A DNA stretch of 64,000 nt, taken from assembly GCF_018139685.1 (NCBI RefSeq), contig NZ_JAGSPN010000002.1:186001-250000 (forward strand), written 5' to 3'. Shown here piece after piece: positions 1-7,813 of the stretch; position 1 is the first letter of the stretch, and every line of letters begins with the position of its first letter. The position numbers and the translations under genes are program-made. The notes beneath the pieces are model-generated. The model had not been told where the DNA came from, did no database searches, and worked only from the letters and a program-made list of their open reading frames with translations. This DNA is from Cognatundibacterium luofuense. Lineage in GTDB: Bacteria > Pseudomonadota > Gammaproteobacteria > Burkholderiales > Burkholderiaceae_D.

Positions 1-124
1 CATCCAGCGCGCGTGGCAAACGCTGCGTGACAGGATGCTGTACGAAATAATCAGAAAACGCCGCAGCGGACGCTGCACCGGAATTCGCAAGGATTTGCTC
101 AGAAGTAAAAGTAGTTTGTTGCAT
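1..124 (-). CDS. Unrecognised protein, N-terminal 41 codons only, downstream of an FMN riboswitch
   Basis: This open frame runs off the left edge of the window. It starts at an ATG whose complement is at 122-124, with a GGAG ribosome site 7-10 bases upstream (complement at 131-134). The visible residues (MQQTTFTSEQILANSG..., ending QRLPRALD) contain no signal peptide, membrane segment or motif I recognise. In particular they do not resemble the start of RibB. It is the first gene after the FMN riboswitch, so a role in riboflavin/FMN synthesis, salvage or a flavin-dependent process is inferred from position alone. Confidence 0.6.
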   Translation of the reverse strand, partial: MQQTTFTSEQILANSGAASAAAFSDYFVQHPVTQRLPRALD

Positions 125-267
125 TGAAACGCTCCACAAATAAAAAGTTTGTAAAAGACGTTTCAGGGAACGACGTAAGATCCGCAATTCTGCGACACCC
201 ATGCAGCAGCAAGCCTTTCCGCGAAACGGAAATGCAGCAGCGCTGCGAATGCGCAGCAAAACAGACA

Positions 268-404
268 TCTTCTCTCATCCGGACTTTCACCGTCGGCTCC
301 GGATTCACACCGGATCTGCTGACCCTGAGATAACTCAGGCGCTCGCGGGCTGGCTGCAGTATTCCGCAGCTTCACCGCCGGTGGGGAATTTCACCCCGCC
401 CTGA
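268..404 (-). promoter_or_regulatory. FMN riboswitch (RFN element)
   Basis: The minus strand carries the conserved RFN blocks in order: GGGGTGAAATTCCCCACCGG near 380-398, the AGCCCGCGAGCGC block near 341-353, a GATCCGGTGTGAATCCGGA block near 297-315, and GCCGACGGTGAAAGTCCGGA near 279-297. RFN elements bind FMN and repress riboflavin synthesis or transport genes. About 140 bases separate the aptamer from the gene start. That stretch holds a 6-bp hairpin (242-247 with 252-257) but no U-tract, so translational control is more likely than termination (inference). Confidence 0.93.
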
Positions 405-434
405 AGACGACGTTGTGCACAGCACAACGTGCGG

Positions 435-463
435 ATTATACCGTTTACATAAAAACGGCATCG
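435..463 (-). promoter_or_regulatory. Probable promoter of the FMN-riboswitch transcript
   Basis: On the minus strand a perfect TATAAT (complement at 435-440) lies about 30 bases upstream of the aptamer. No good -35 hexamer stands at 17 bases. Between them, CCGTTT and AAACGG form a 6-bp inverted repeat. The predicted transcript would begin within a perfect 9-bp inverted repeat with a 3-base loop at 410-430. Confidence 0.4.
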
Positions 464-795
464 CTCTCTCCAATTTCATAATGACGAAATCTGCATAAAT
501 CATCACAATCCTGCCGATGCACACTTGACCGCTTCCGAATACCCGCAAGCAAACCAAGGATAAGGACAATATGTCTTATGCAAAACGACAAATAACGAAA
601 ACTGCATAATCGTCTGATTTTGTTGTTTTAACACCGCACTACTGAAGCAAAGCAGTTCACTAATACATTTCAAATATATTTAAATGAAGTTTGCAGAATA
701 CGCTTTGCATAATTTTTCATTGCTCAACGTCTTCTGCATTTTCAGCACCGGCGAAATCAGCACATGCCGTATGCGTATAAATATGAGGAGAAATT
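441..795. other. Intergenic region between the riboswitch promoter and the first TonB-dependent receptor
   Basis: No gene is seen. The region is AT-rich near 600-720 and must hold the promoter of the receptor at 796. No convincing -35/-10 pair stands out. The only clear signal is the ribosome site GAGGAG at 785-790, just before the GTG start. Confidence 0.5.
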
Positions 796-3624
796 GTGAA
801 CAAGCTTCCGCAACTGAAAAAAATGACTCTGGCGATTGCACTTTGTATTGGTACCTCGCCTTCTGTTTTTGCACAAACAGCAGATAATACAGACAAAGAC
901 GCAAAAAAAGATGTACCTCAACGGGTCGTAGTAACCGGCTCCAACATCAAGCGGATTGACGTCGAAACCGCTGCGCCTTTGCAGATTATTTCTCGTAAAG
1001 AAATTCAGCAGAGCGGCGCTATTACCGCGAAAGATATTCTGGAGCTGACCACTTCGAATGACCGGTCTGCATTGTCTGACCTCGGTGGTTCTAATTCCTG
1101 GGCAAGTGGTTCATCCGGTGCATCGTTACGGAATCTGGGCGTAAACAGCACGCTGGTGCTCATCAATGGCCGTCGTTTACCAAATTATGGCTTCGCTGAT
1201 GGTACAAAAGATACGTTTGTAAATATTGATTCGATTCCGGCTTCCGCAGTCGACCGTGTCGAAATTCTGCGCGATGGCGCTTCGGCCATTTACGGCTCAG
1301 CAGCGATTGGCGGCGTCATCAACATCATCACGCGCAAAAACGTCACTGGCGTTGAAATCGGCGGTAACTTCAGTGGCTCAACAGAAGAAACCAAATTCAA
1401 CCGCAATCAGACCGCATCAATAACGGTTGGTATGGGCGAATTCGCAAAAGATGGCTATAACGCTTATATCTCGATGGATGTATTCCGTCGTAATTCGTAT
1501 AGCCTTGACTATGCGAACTTACGTTTGCCTGACTGGTATAAAACCCTGAACAAATTTAACGATCCAAATGTTCCCGGCAATTACTTATCCAGCTATTCAT
1601 GGCCTGGCAACTATTATGGTCGCTATCCGGCAAATTATGCCGACCCCAAGCTTGCAGGAAAACTGATCAACACACCTGCACCGGGATGCGCAGCAAACAA
1701 TATTGTCGACGGTCTGTGCCGTTTTAACGGCAACGAGAATGTAGACCAGATGCCGGGGGCAGACCGTGTGCTGATCCACTCTCAGGGCACGTTACGCATT
1801 AATGAAAATCTGACAGGCTGGGCGGAAATTCAGCTGGCGAATGTGCAGTCAACTTACCACACGGCGATTGCGCGCCTGAACTCCGGTGCAGCAAGCAGCT
1901 GGTACGATTCGATTAAAGGTGAAATGCAGTACTACACTGATCCGAGTCTTCCGGCAGGGCACGCGTTCAATCCGTACAGTTTCCCGATTGGTATGCAATA
2001 TCGCTTTGCCGATAACCCTGACATGTTCAAAAACGTCGGTGGATCGCAACAATACCGCGTCGTTACTGGTCTGCAAGGATCGAATTTTGGCTGGGAATGG
2101 GACACGTCGGTAGGCACCATGCTGAACCGCGCGCATCAGCGACAGCAACTGTATAAAGACCGCTACGCATTCGCAGATGCGATCACTAGCGGCGAATATA
2201 AATTCGGTCAGAAAAATTCCCAGGCACTGCTGGATCGTATGTTCCCGGTGATGGGTTCCGATGGCAAATCGACGGAAAGCTGGATCGACCTCAAAGGTAA
2301 CCGCGAACTGATGGAATTAGGCGGCGGCCCGCTGACATTGGTACTGGGCGGAGATATTCGCCGCGAGTCCCTGCTGCATAAGAGCATGGACAATATTCTG
2401 GCGGCCCAAATCGTCGGTTTCAGCGGCGTGTCGATCAGTGGCAATCGTAACGTGTATGCTGCGTTTGCCGAACTGGATGCGCCAGTGAGTAAACGTCTGA
2501 ATTTGAATTTCGCATTACGTGCTGACAAATCTGGTCCAACTGCAACCGAATTTATTCCTAAATCCAGTGCTAGCTTTAATGTTAACGACAGCGTGAAACT
2601 GCGCGCCTCTGCTTCCCGAGGCTATCGCGCCCCAAGTCTGCCGGAAACAGGTAACGGCGGGGTATCCTGGTTCACTTCCGGCGACGATCCTAAACGTTGT
2701 GCCGACGCTGATGCAATCTATGAAGCGTTACAAAAAGGTAATGCGACCGACAAGCAAAATGCAGAAACTGCTTACTATTCTGGGTGTAACGTCGGCTTCC
2801 CGGTTGCCATCACACCAAACAAAAATTTACAACCAGAACGTTCGGCTGTATATGGTTTAGGTGTTGTACTGCAACCGACCAAAACCATGTCTTTGACCTT
2901 CGACTGGTGGAGCGTACATCGTCGCAATGAAATTAGTACCTTCGACAATGATTACATTCTGAACCGCGAAGACAGCATTCCGGGTCAGGTCATCCGTGAC
3001 ACCATCTCTGATAAAGACAAAGAGCTGGCGGCACGTGCATCAGAACTGGCTGGCACACCGCTGAGCTTTAAAACAGGCAAAATCCTCGGCATCCGTAACA
3101 TGTATGTCAACATGGGGCAGACCAAAGTTTCCGGCCTGGACTTCAGTGTGAAAGACAGCTGGAATTTCGGCGAATACGGCAAACTGAACGCCGGCATCGA
3201 AGGCACGTATATGCTGAACATGCAATGGTTCGATATCGATAAAGGCCAGCTGGATGACGGACAGGTCGGCTACCGCAACTACCCTCGTCTGACCAGCAAC
3301 TTCATGCTGAGCTGGTCTAAAGGTCCGTGGTCTGTTTCCAGCCGTACGCGCTTCGTCTCCGCAACCCGCATGGCATTCAGTACTTACGATACAACCAACT
3401 ATCAACAGTACTGCGACAAGCTGGGTGCGACCGGCGAAGGTTGTAAAAAATCGTATGACATCGTCACCGGTGCCGGCATGTCTTACAGCGGTTTTAAAAA
3501 TGCTGAGCTGGGATTAGATATCGGCAACATCTTTAACCGCCCTGATCCAGTACTTTACACACTTGGCAGCGGCCTGCCTTTGCGTGGCCGTACTTTCAAT
3601 GTCTGGGGTCGTTATAAGTTCTGA
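796..3624 (+). CDS. TonB-dependent outer membrane receptor (first of two)
   Basis: This 942-residue protein is an outer membrane beta-barrel receptor that takes up a ligand using TonB energy. It starts at GTG 796 behind GAGGAG at 785-790. A Sec signal peptide (about residues 1-26, ending SVFA-QT) is followed by a plug domain: VVVTGSNIKRID near 50, an INGRRLPNYG region near 120, and the VEILRDGASAIYGSAAIGGV plug signature near 155-175. A long barrel follows and ends in an aromatic residue (GRYKF), as barrel proteins do. The ligand is not evident. The first 55-60 residues closely match the receptor at 4062, while the rest has diverged, so the two are paralogues. Four or more cysteines in barrel loops (for example in the APGCAANNIVDGLC stretch) suggest extracellular disulfides. 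Confidence 0.93.
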   Translation: MNKLPQLKKMTLAIALCIGTSPSVFAQTADNTDKDAKKDVPQRVVVTGSNIKRIDVETAAPLQIISRKEIQQSGAITAKDILELTTSNDRSALSDLGGSNSWASGSSGASLRNLGVNSTLVLINGRRLPNYGFADGTKDTFVNIDSIPASAVDRVEILRDGASAIYGSAAIGGVINIITRKNVTGVEIGGNFSGSTEETKFNRNQTASITVGMGEFAKDGYNAYISMDVFRRNSYSLDYANLRLPDWYKTLNKFNDPNVPGNYLSSYSWPGNYYGRYPANYADPKLAGKLINTPAPGCAANNIVDGLCRFNGNENVDQMPGADRVLIHSQGTLRINENLTGWAEIQLANVQSTYHTAIARLNSGAASSWYDSIKGEMQYYTDPSLPAGHAFNPYSFPIGMQYRFADNPDMFKNVGGSQQYRVVTGLQGSNFGWEWDTSVGTMLNRAHQRQQLYKDRYAFADAITSGEYKFGQKNSQALLDRMFPVMGSDGKSTESWIDLKGNRELMELGGGPLTLVLGGDIRRESLLHKSMDNILAAQIVGFSGVSISGNRNVYAAFAELDAPVSKRLNLNFALRADKSGPTATEFIPKSSASFNVNDSVKLRASASRGYRAPSLPETGNGGVSWFTSGDDPKRCADADAIYEALQKGNATDKQNAETAYYSGCNVGFPVAITPNKNLQPERSAVYGLGVVLQPTKTMSLTFDWWSVHRRNEISTFDNDYILNREDSIPGQVIRDTISDKDKELAARASELAGTPLSFKTGKILGIRNMYVNMGQTKVSGLDFSVKDSWNFGEYGKLNAGIEGTYMLNMQWFDIDKGQLDDGQVGYRNYPRLTSNFMLSWSKGPWSVSSRTRFVSATRMAFSTYDTTNYQQYCDKLGATGEGCKKSYDIVTGAGMSYSGFKNAELGLDIGNIFNRPDPVLYTLGSGLPLRGRTFNVWGRYKF

Positions 3625-3672
3625 TAATGCTCACATCCTGACTGTGACAAGCTCTTGTTAGTCAACAGCCCT

Positions 3673-3698
3673 CTCTCACCCGGTATGCCGGGTGAGAG
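3673..3698 (+). terminator. Strong hairpin after the first receptor
   Basis: An 11-bp perfect inverted repeat (3673-3683 with 3688-3698, loop TATG) lies 49 bases past the receptor stop. It has no downstream T-run, so it may be an mRNA 3'-end stabiliser or a weak terminator rather than a classical one. Confidence 0.5.
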
Positions 3699-4061
3699 AA
3701 CATGCCACCTGGACAACCTGTCACACCAGCGCAAGACCCTGATTTTCGCGCAGACGAATTGAGCACAGTCTCAAACAATCTTCCGCCTTAGCTGCGCATT
3801 TTAAGCGGCACTCACATTCAGCATCAGCATCATTCAGCTGTGCGTGCAAAATATTACGAAAAATATAAATACGCACAACGAACCAGATTCGTTGTTTCAA
3901 TGCAGCATTTCCTGCATCACCTTAATCGCAAATATTCCAAAAATATATTGTAATAATATTTACAGGAATTTACTGCTTAGGGACGCATCCCCCGCAGACA
4001 GCCTGTACTTTTAGCGCCGTCGAAACCCGCATATTCAGGGCGCAATTCTTTTGGAGAAATC
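3699..4061. other. Intergenic region between the two receptors
   Basis: No gene is seen. It contains a perfect 8-bp inverted repeat with a 5-base loop (3875-3882 with 3888-3895). It also has an AT-rich stretch at 3930-3975 with a 5-6-5 palindrome (TGTAA 3949-3953, TTACA 3960-3964) about 97 bases upstream of the second receptor. The palindrome could be an operator. The promoter of the second receptor must be here but is not clear. Confidence 0.5.
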
Positions 4062-6797
4062 GTGAAAAAACTTCCACAACTTAAAAAAATGAGTCTGGCA
4101 ATTGCATTGTGCATCGGTACAGCACCAGTTGCTTTTGCTCAAACCACTGATAAAACTGATCAGGACGCAAAAAAGGATGCACCACAGCGTGTTGTTATTA
4201 CGGGCTCGAATATCAAACGTATTGATACCGAAACCGTATCCCCTGTTACAACAATTACTAAGGAACAAATCGCACGTTCCGGTGTTACCAGCGTTGTAGA
4301 TCTGCTTCGCAATGTGTCCAGCGCTGGTGGGAATATGGGGGAGTTTAACGGGACAAATAGCTTCCGCAATGGTGCTACCTCGATTAACCTGCGTGGCTTA
4401 CCAACACTGGTATTACTGAATGGCTATCGCCTGCCGACTTCCGGATCGGACAGCGGCGAGGGTTATACTGCAGTTGACTTAAACATGATTCCGCTGGCGG
4501 CGATTGAACGGGTTGAAATCCTGAAAGATGGTGCTTCTGCTATTTACGGCACCGACGCAGTTGGTGGCGTAGTTAACTTTATTACCAAACAAGAAAATTC
4601 CGGCATTACTGTAGATGCCAGCTACGGCCGCACGGGTTATAACGATGGTGGCGTTGCAAAGGCTTCTATCGGTGGTGGTATCGGCAACCGTGCCGAAGAC
4701 AAGTACAACCTGACATTCGCGTTCTCTGCAGAAAACTCTAAAGCGATTAACATGGCTGATCGTCCTTGGGCAAATCGTTACGATTTCCGCAAAGATGGTG
4801 GTTTATTTCAAGGAAATGTTTACGGTGCAAATGGTGATGACCCGGGTACTTTGTCATTCACAAGCGCCGACAGATTCCCGGATCCTGCTTGTGCCAAAGA
4901 ACGTCAGTTAGCGTATTTCAATGCACCTGAATGGTTTGCTTCCTCCAAAAAAACCGGTTGCTTCTACACACCGGCCGAAGGAAATCAATTCCGCCCTGAA
5001 ATTCATCGCTACAGCCTTGCGTCAGTTTTCAATTACGACATCAATGACCAAACGTCTGTATTTGTACAAGCGTTCGCAAACAGACTGGAATTAAAACAAA
5101 TTGCCCCGCCAAACGCCTTGCTGGATGCTGATGGTAACCCATTCGGTATCGAAGCCAGCAATCCTTTCAATCCTTACGGAAAGTTTGTCCGGGTTCGTCG
5201 CCTTTTCCCTGCACAAGAGGGAGGTAACGATGTGAGTGTCAACACATTCTGGCTGGTTGGAGGGATCAAGGCTCAGCTTGCCAACTGGGAATTCAGCGCA
5301 TCTGCGGGACACGGTGAAGAGCGTGGCAACGTGAAAACAAAAGGTGCCTTCCTGCGCGACAAAATGGCGGACTATATTGCAAATGGGAAATTCAATCCAT
5401 TTGGTCAAAGAACAAATTCACAAGACGTCATTAATCAGCTGACCGCTGATATGGGCGTAAAGACTAAAACCACTACCGATTTTGTCAAATTATCCGCAAC
5501 AACCGAATTTGGAAAACTGCCGGGTGGTGCAATAGGATTTGCCGCCGGAACAGAATTCAAACGCGAATCCTTAAAATATGATCCGACACAACAGTGGCGC
5601 GATGGTGCGATCGGTGGCTACACTTACAACGGTAGCATTGATGGCTCTGAAAATCTGAAGGCAGTATATTCTGAATTGAATTTACCAGTATTGAAGTCAC
5701 TCGAAATTCAGGCTGCTGCCCGATATGATCAGTATCAATATGCTGGGAACACACTAAATCCAAAAATCGGCATTCGCTGGTCCCCGGCGGAAACACTGAT
5801 GCTGCGCGCTAACTACAGCACGGGTTTCCGTGCTCCAACCCTCAGCCAGCAATTTAATTCGGGTCGCGGCGCATATTACCGTACGAAAGATTTCAAACGC
5901 TGCAACGAAGACTCTGATATTTTCTATCTCGACTGCTCCCGCTCTGTATTGGGCCTGGCAAGCGGAACACAAAGTATCAAACCGGAAAAATCAGAACAAT
6001 ACAATTTCGGCTTCGTCTTTGAGCCAACACAAAATCTGAGTTTGGGTATGACTTACTGGGGCATACGCTGGACTGACCGGATCGAGATGACCGACATGGC
6101 TACGGTAATCACTGGCGAAGATTCGACGTATAAAGGCTTCGTAACACGTTTGCCGGTAACACAAGATGATATTGATGCATACAATGCACTGACTCCGCAA
6201 GAACGCGCAGCGATGGGTCCGCTTGTTGGTCGAATTAAGTCAGTTCGACTCGGCTATGTAAACCGCAGCAAGGTAAGCACAACCGGCATAGACGCTGATA
6301 TTGCTTACACCATGAAAACTGGTTTAGGTAAATTCCGTCCATATGCAGATGCAACATACACAATCAAATATGACTCAACGCTGTCCCCGGATGATCCATA
6401 TGTGAATTGCCATGGCAATATGGCTTGCGACTCGGGTGAAATGTCATCTCCAACATTGATGGCAAACGTTGGCCTTGGCTGGGAAAAAGATGCCTGGGCA
6501 GCGAATACAGTGATGCACTACACACATCATTACCATGTTTCGCGCAATCCGACTGCTACTATCAACAGCTATGGCTACGATATGTACAAGAAAGGTGTGA
6601 TGGTTCCGGCGGCCTATATTTTTGATGCATCTTTAACCTATAAGGGCTTCAAAAATACGACTTTGCGCTTTGGCATTAACAACCTGTTCAACCGTGACCC
6701 GTCCTTCAATCCTGGCAGCGCAATTGGCTACGATTCGGCACTTGGCGATCCGCGCGGCCGCTACATTTACGGTTCGGTCAGCTATCGCTTCAACTAA
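4062..6797 (+). CDS. TonB-dependent outer membrane receptor (second of two)
   Basis: This 911-residue TonB-dependent receptor starts at GTG 4062 behind TTGGAGA. A signal peptide of about 26 residues ends VAFA-QT. The short linker TDKTDQDAKKDAPQRVV leads into the plug (GSNIKRIDTETVSPVTTIT). The plug signature is VEILKDGASAIYGTDAVGGV near 150-168, followed by a full barrel that ends VSYRFN. The stop at 6795-6797 is followed by a strong terminator. The leader is nearly the same as that of the upstream receptor at protein level but differs at many third codon positions. That suggests an old duplication with selection on the leader rather than recent copying. The ligand is unknown, and no sugar, siderophore or cobalamin gene lies next to it. 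Confidence 0.93.
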   Translation: MKKLPQLKKMSLAIALCIGTAPVAFAQTTDKTDQDAKKDAPQRVVITGSNIKRIDTETVSPVTTITKEQIARSGVTSVVDLLRNVSSAGGNMGEFNGTNSFRNGATSINLRGLPTLVLLNGYRLPTSGSDSGEGYTAVDLNMIPLAAIERVEILKDGASAIYGTDAVGGVVNFITKQENSGITVDASYGRTGYNDGGVAKASIGGGIGNRAEDKYNLTFAFSAENSKAINMADRPWANRYDFRKDGGLFQGNVYGANGDDPGTLSFTSADRFPDPACAKERQLAYFNAPEWFASSKKTGCFYTPAEGNQFRPEIHRYSLASVFNYDINDQTSVFVQAFANRLELKQIAPPNALLDADGNPFGIEASNPFNPYGKFVRVRRLFPAQEGGNDVSVNTFWLVGGIKAQLANWEFSASAGHGEERGNVKTKGAFLRDKMADYIANGKFNPFGQRTNSQDVINQLTADMGVKTKTTTDFVKLSATTEFGKLPGGAIGFAAGTEFKRESLKYDPTQQWRDGAIGGYTYNGSIDGSENLKAVYSELNLPVLKSLEIQAAARYDQYQYAGNTLNPKIGIRWSPAETLMLRANYSTGFRAPTLSQQFNSGRGAYYRTKDFKRCNEDSDIFYLDCSRSVLGLASGTQSIKPEKSEQYNFGFVFEPTQNLSLGMTYWGIRWTDRIEMTDMATVITGEDSTYKGFVTRLPVTQDDIDAYNALTPQERAAMGPLVGRIKSVRLGYVNRSKVSTTGIDADIAYTMKTGLGKFRPYADATYTIKYDSTLSPDDPYVNCHGNMACDSGEMSSPTLMANVGLGWEKDAWAANTVMHYTHHYHVSRNPTATINSYGYDMYKKGVMVPAAYIFDASLTYKGFKNTTLRFGINNLFNRDPSFNPGSAIGYDSALGDPRGRYIYGSVSYRFN

Positions 6798-6825
6798 TCG
6801 CAATCTTCAGGATTACTGATCCTTT

Positions 6826-6858
6826 AAACGGCGCACTTGGCAGTGCGCCGTTTTTTTA
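6826..6858 (+). terminator. Intrinsic terminator after the second receptor
   Basis: An 8-bp stem (6829-6836 with 6843-6850) with loop TTGGCA is followed by seven T's. Three A's before the stem extend the pairing. It separates the receptor from the cys operon. Confidence 0.9.
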
Positions 6859-6874
6859 TATACTCAATGCAACA

Positions 6875-6903
6875 TTGACCTGCGGGCAACGAGAATCTAT
6901 ATA
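6875..6903 (+). promoter_or_regulatory. Probable sigma-70 promoter of the sulfate assimilation operon
   Basis: TTGACC at 6875-6880 and TATATA at 6898-6903 are separated by 17 bases, about 90 bases before the first operon gene. Operons of this type are usually activated by CysB, but I cannot pick out a CysB site by eye. Confidence 0.5.
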
Positions 6904-6992
6904 AGAAAAGCACATATAAGCAAATAAATTCTCTGTAGTTGGGAATAAAGAGTCACTTGTTTACGATTCAGGCTAGTAAATAGTGAGGGACT

Positions 6993-7766
6993 ATGACAGT
7001 TACTTATGTGATTTCCGGTTTTGCCGTGGGCTTGCTGGTTGGCCTGACAGGTGTAGGTGGCGGGTCGCTGATGACACCGTTGCTGACATTGCTGTTTGGC
7101 GTATCGCCCAGCGTTGCCGTGGGTACCGACCTCGCTTTTGCATCGATTACCAAATCTGCGGGCACACTGACCCACCGGTTACGCAATACCGTGGAATGGC
7201 GCGTTGTCCGTCTGCTGTGTGCAGGTGCCTTACCCGCAGCGTTGCTGGCGACTTTGGCACTGAAAGAACTGGGTGCAATCAGCAAAGAAATCGGACAAAT
7301 TATCCGCTACTGCATCGCTATTTCCGTGTTGCTGACCGTAGTTGCCATTCTGTTCCGCGCCAGAATGCTGGCATGGCTGAATGCGCATCCGGAAAAACAG
7401 TTGCAAGGGCGTGCACTGGATGCCGCCACCATTATTACCGGCGCAGTACTGGGCGTACTGGTCACGATTTCTTCGATTGGTGCCGGTGCAATCGGCGCAA
7501 CGATCCTCGTAATGCTGTATCCGCGTATGTCACCGGCACATATTGCAGGTACCGACATTGCCTATGCCGTACCGCTGACCGCAATTGCCGCTATCGGCCA
7601 CTGGTGGCTCGGTTCCATTAACTGGGAATTGCTCGGCACATTGCTGGTTGGCTCCTTGCCGGGCATCACCATCGGTTCACTGGCTGCGAAAGCCGTACCC
7701 GAAAAATTACTGCGTGGTTTACTGGCTGTCACACTGACAGCAGTTGCCGCCAAACTTATGCTCTGA
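6993..7766 (+). CDS. TauE/SafE-family membrane permease, first gene of the cys operon
   Basis: This 257-residue, very hydrophobic protein matches the TauE/SafE (former DUF81) family. The hallmark glycine-rich segment GLLVGLTGVGGGSLMTPLL is near residue 13, and the second half repeats it as LVTISSIGAGAIGATIL near 155, giving about seven to eight membrane segments. Family members move sulfite, sulfonates or related anions across the inner membrane. As first gene of a sulfate reduction operon it may move sulfate in or sulfite out; direction and substrate are inference. It starts at ATG 6993 behind GAGGGA, with 47 bases to cysI. Confidence 0.85.
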   Translation: MTVTYVISGFAVGLLVGLTGVGGGSLMTPLLTLLFGVSPSVAVGTDLAFASITKSAGTLTHRLRNTVEWRVVRLLCAGALPAALLATLALKELGAISKEIGQIIRYCIAISVLLTVVAILFRARMLAWLNAHPEKQLQGRALDAATIITGAVLGVLVTISSIGAGAIGATILVMLYPRMSPAHIAGTDIAYAVPLTAIAAIGHWWLGSINWELLGTLLVGSLPGITIGSLAAKAVPEKLLRGLLAVTLTAVAAKLML

Positions 7767-7813
7767 ATTAACCTTGATTTTCTGCCACACCGGCTTACCC
7801 AGAAGGGATAACG

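Noticed and set aside
6983-7621. A 212-codon frame overlapping the TauE-like gene
   Set aside because: Out-of-frame shadow rich in Arg and Cys; the overlapping frame has clear membrane-protein features and the ribosome site.
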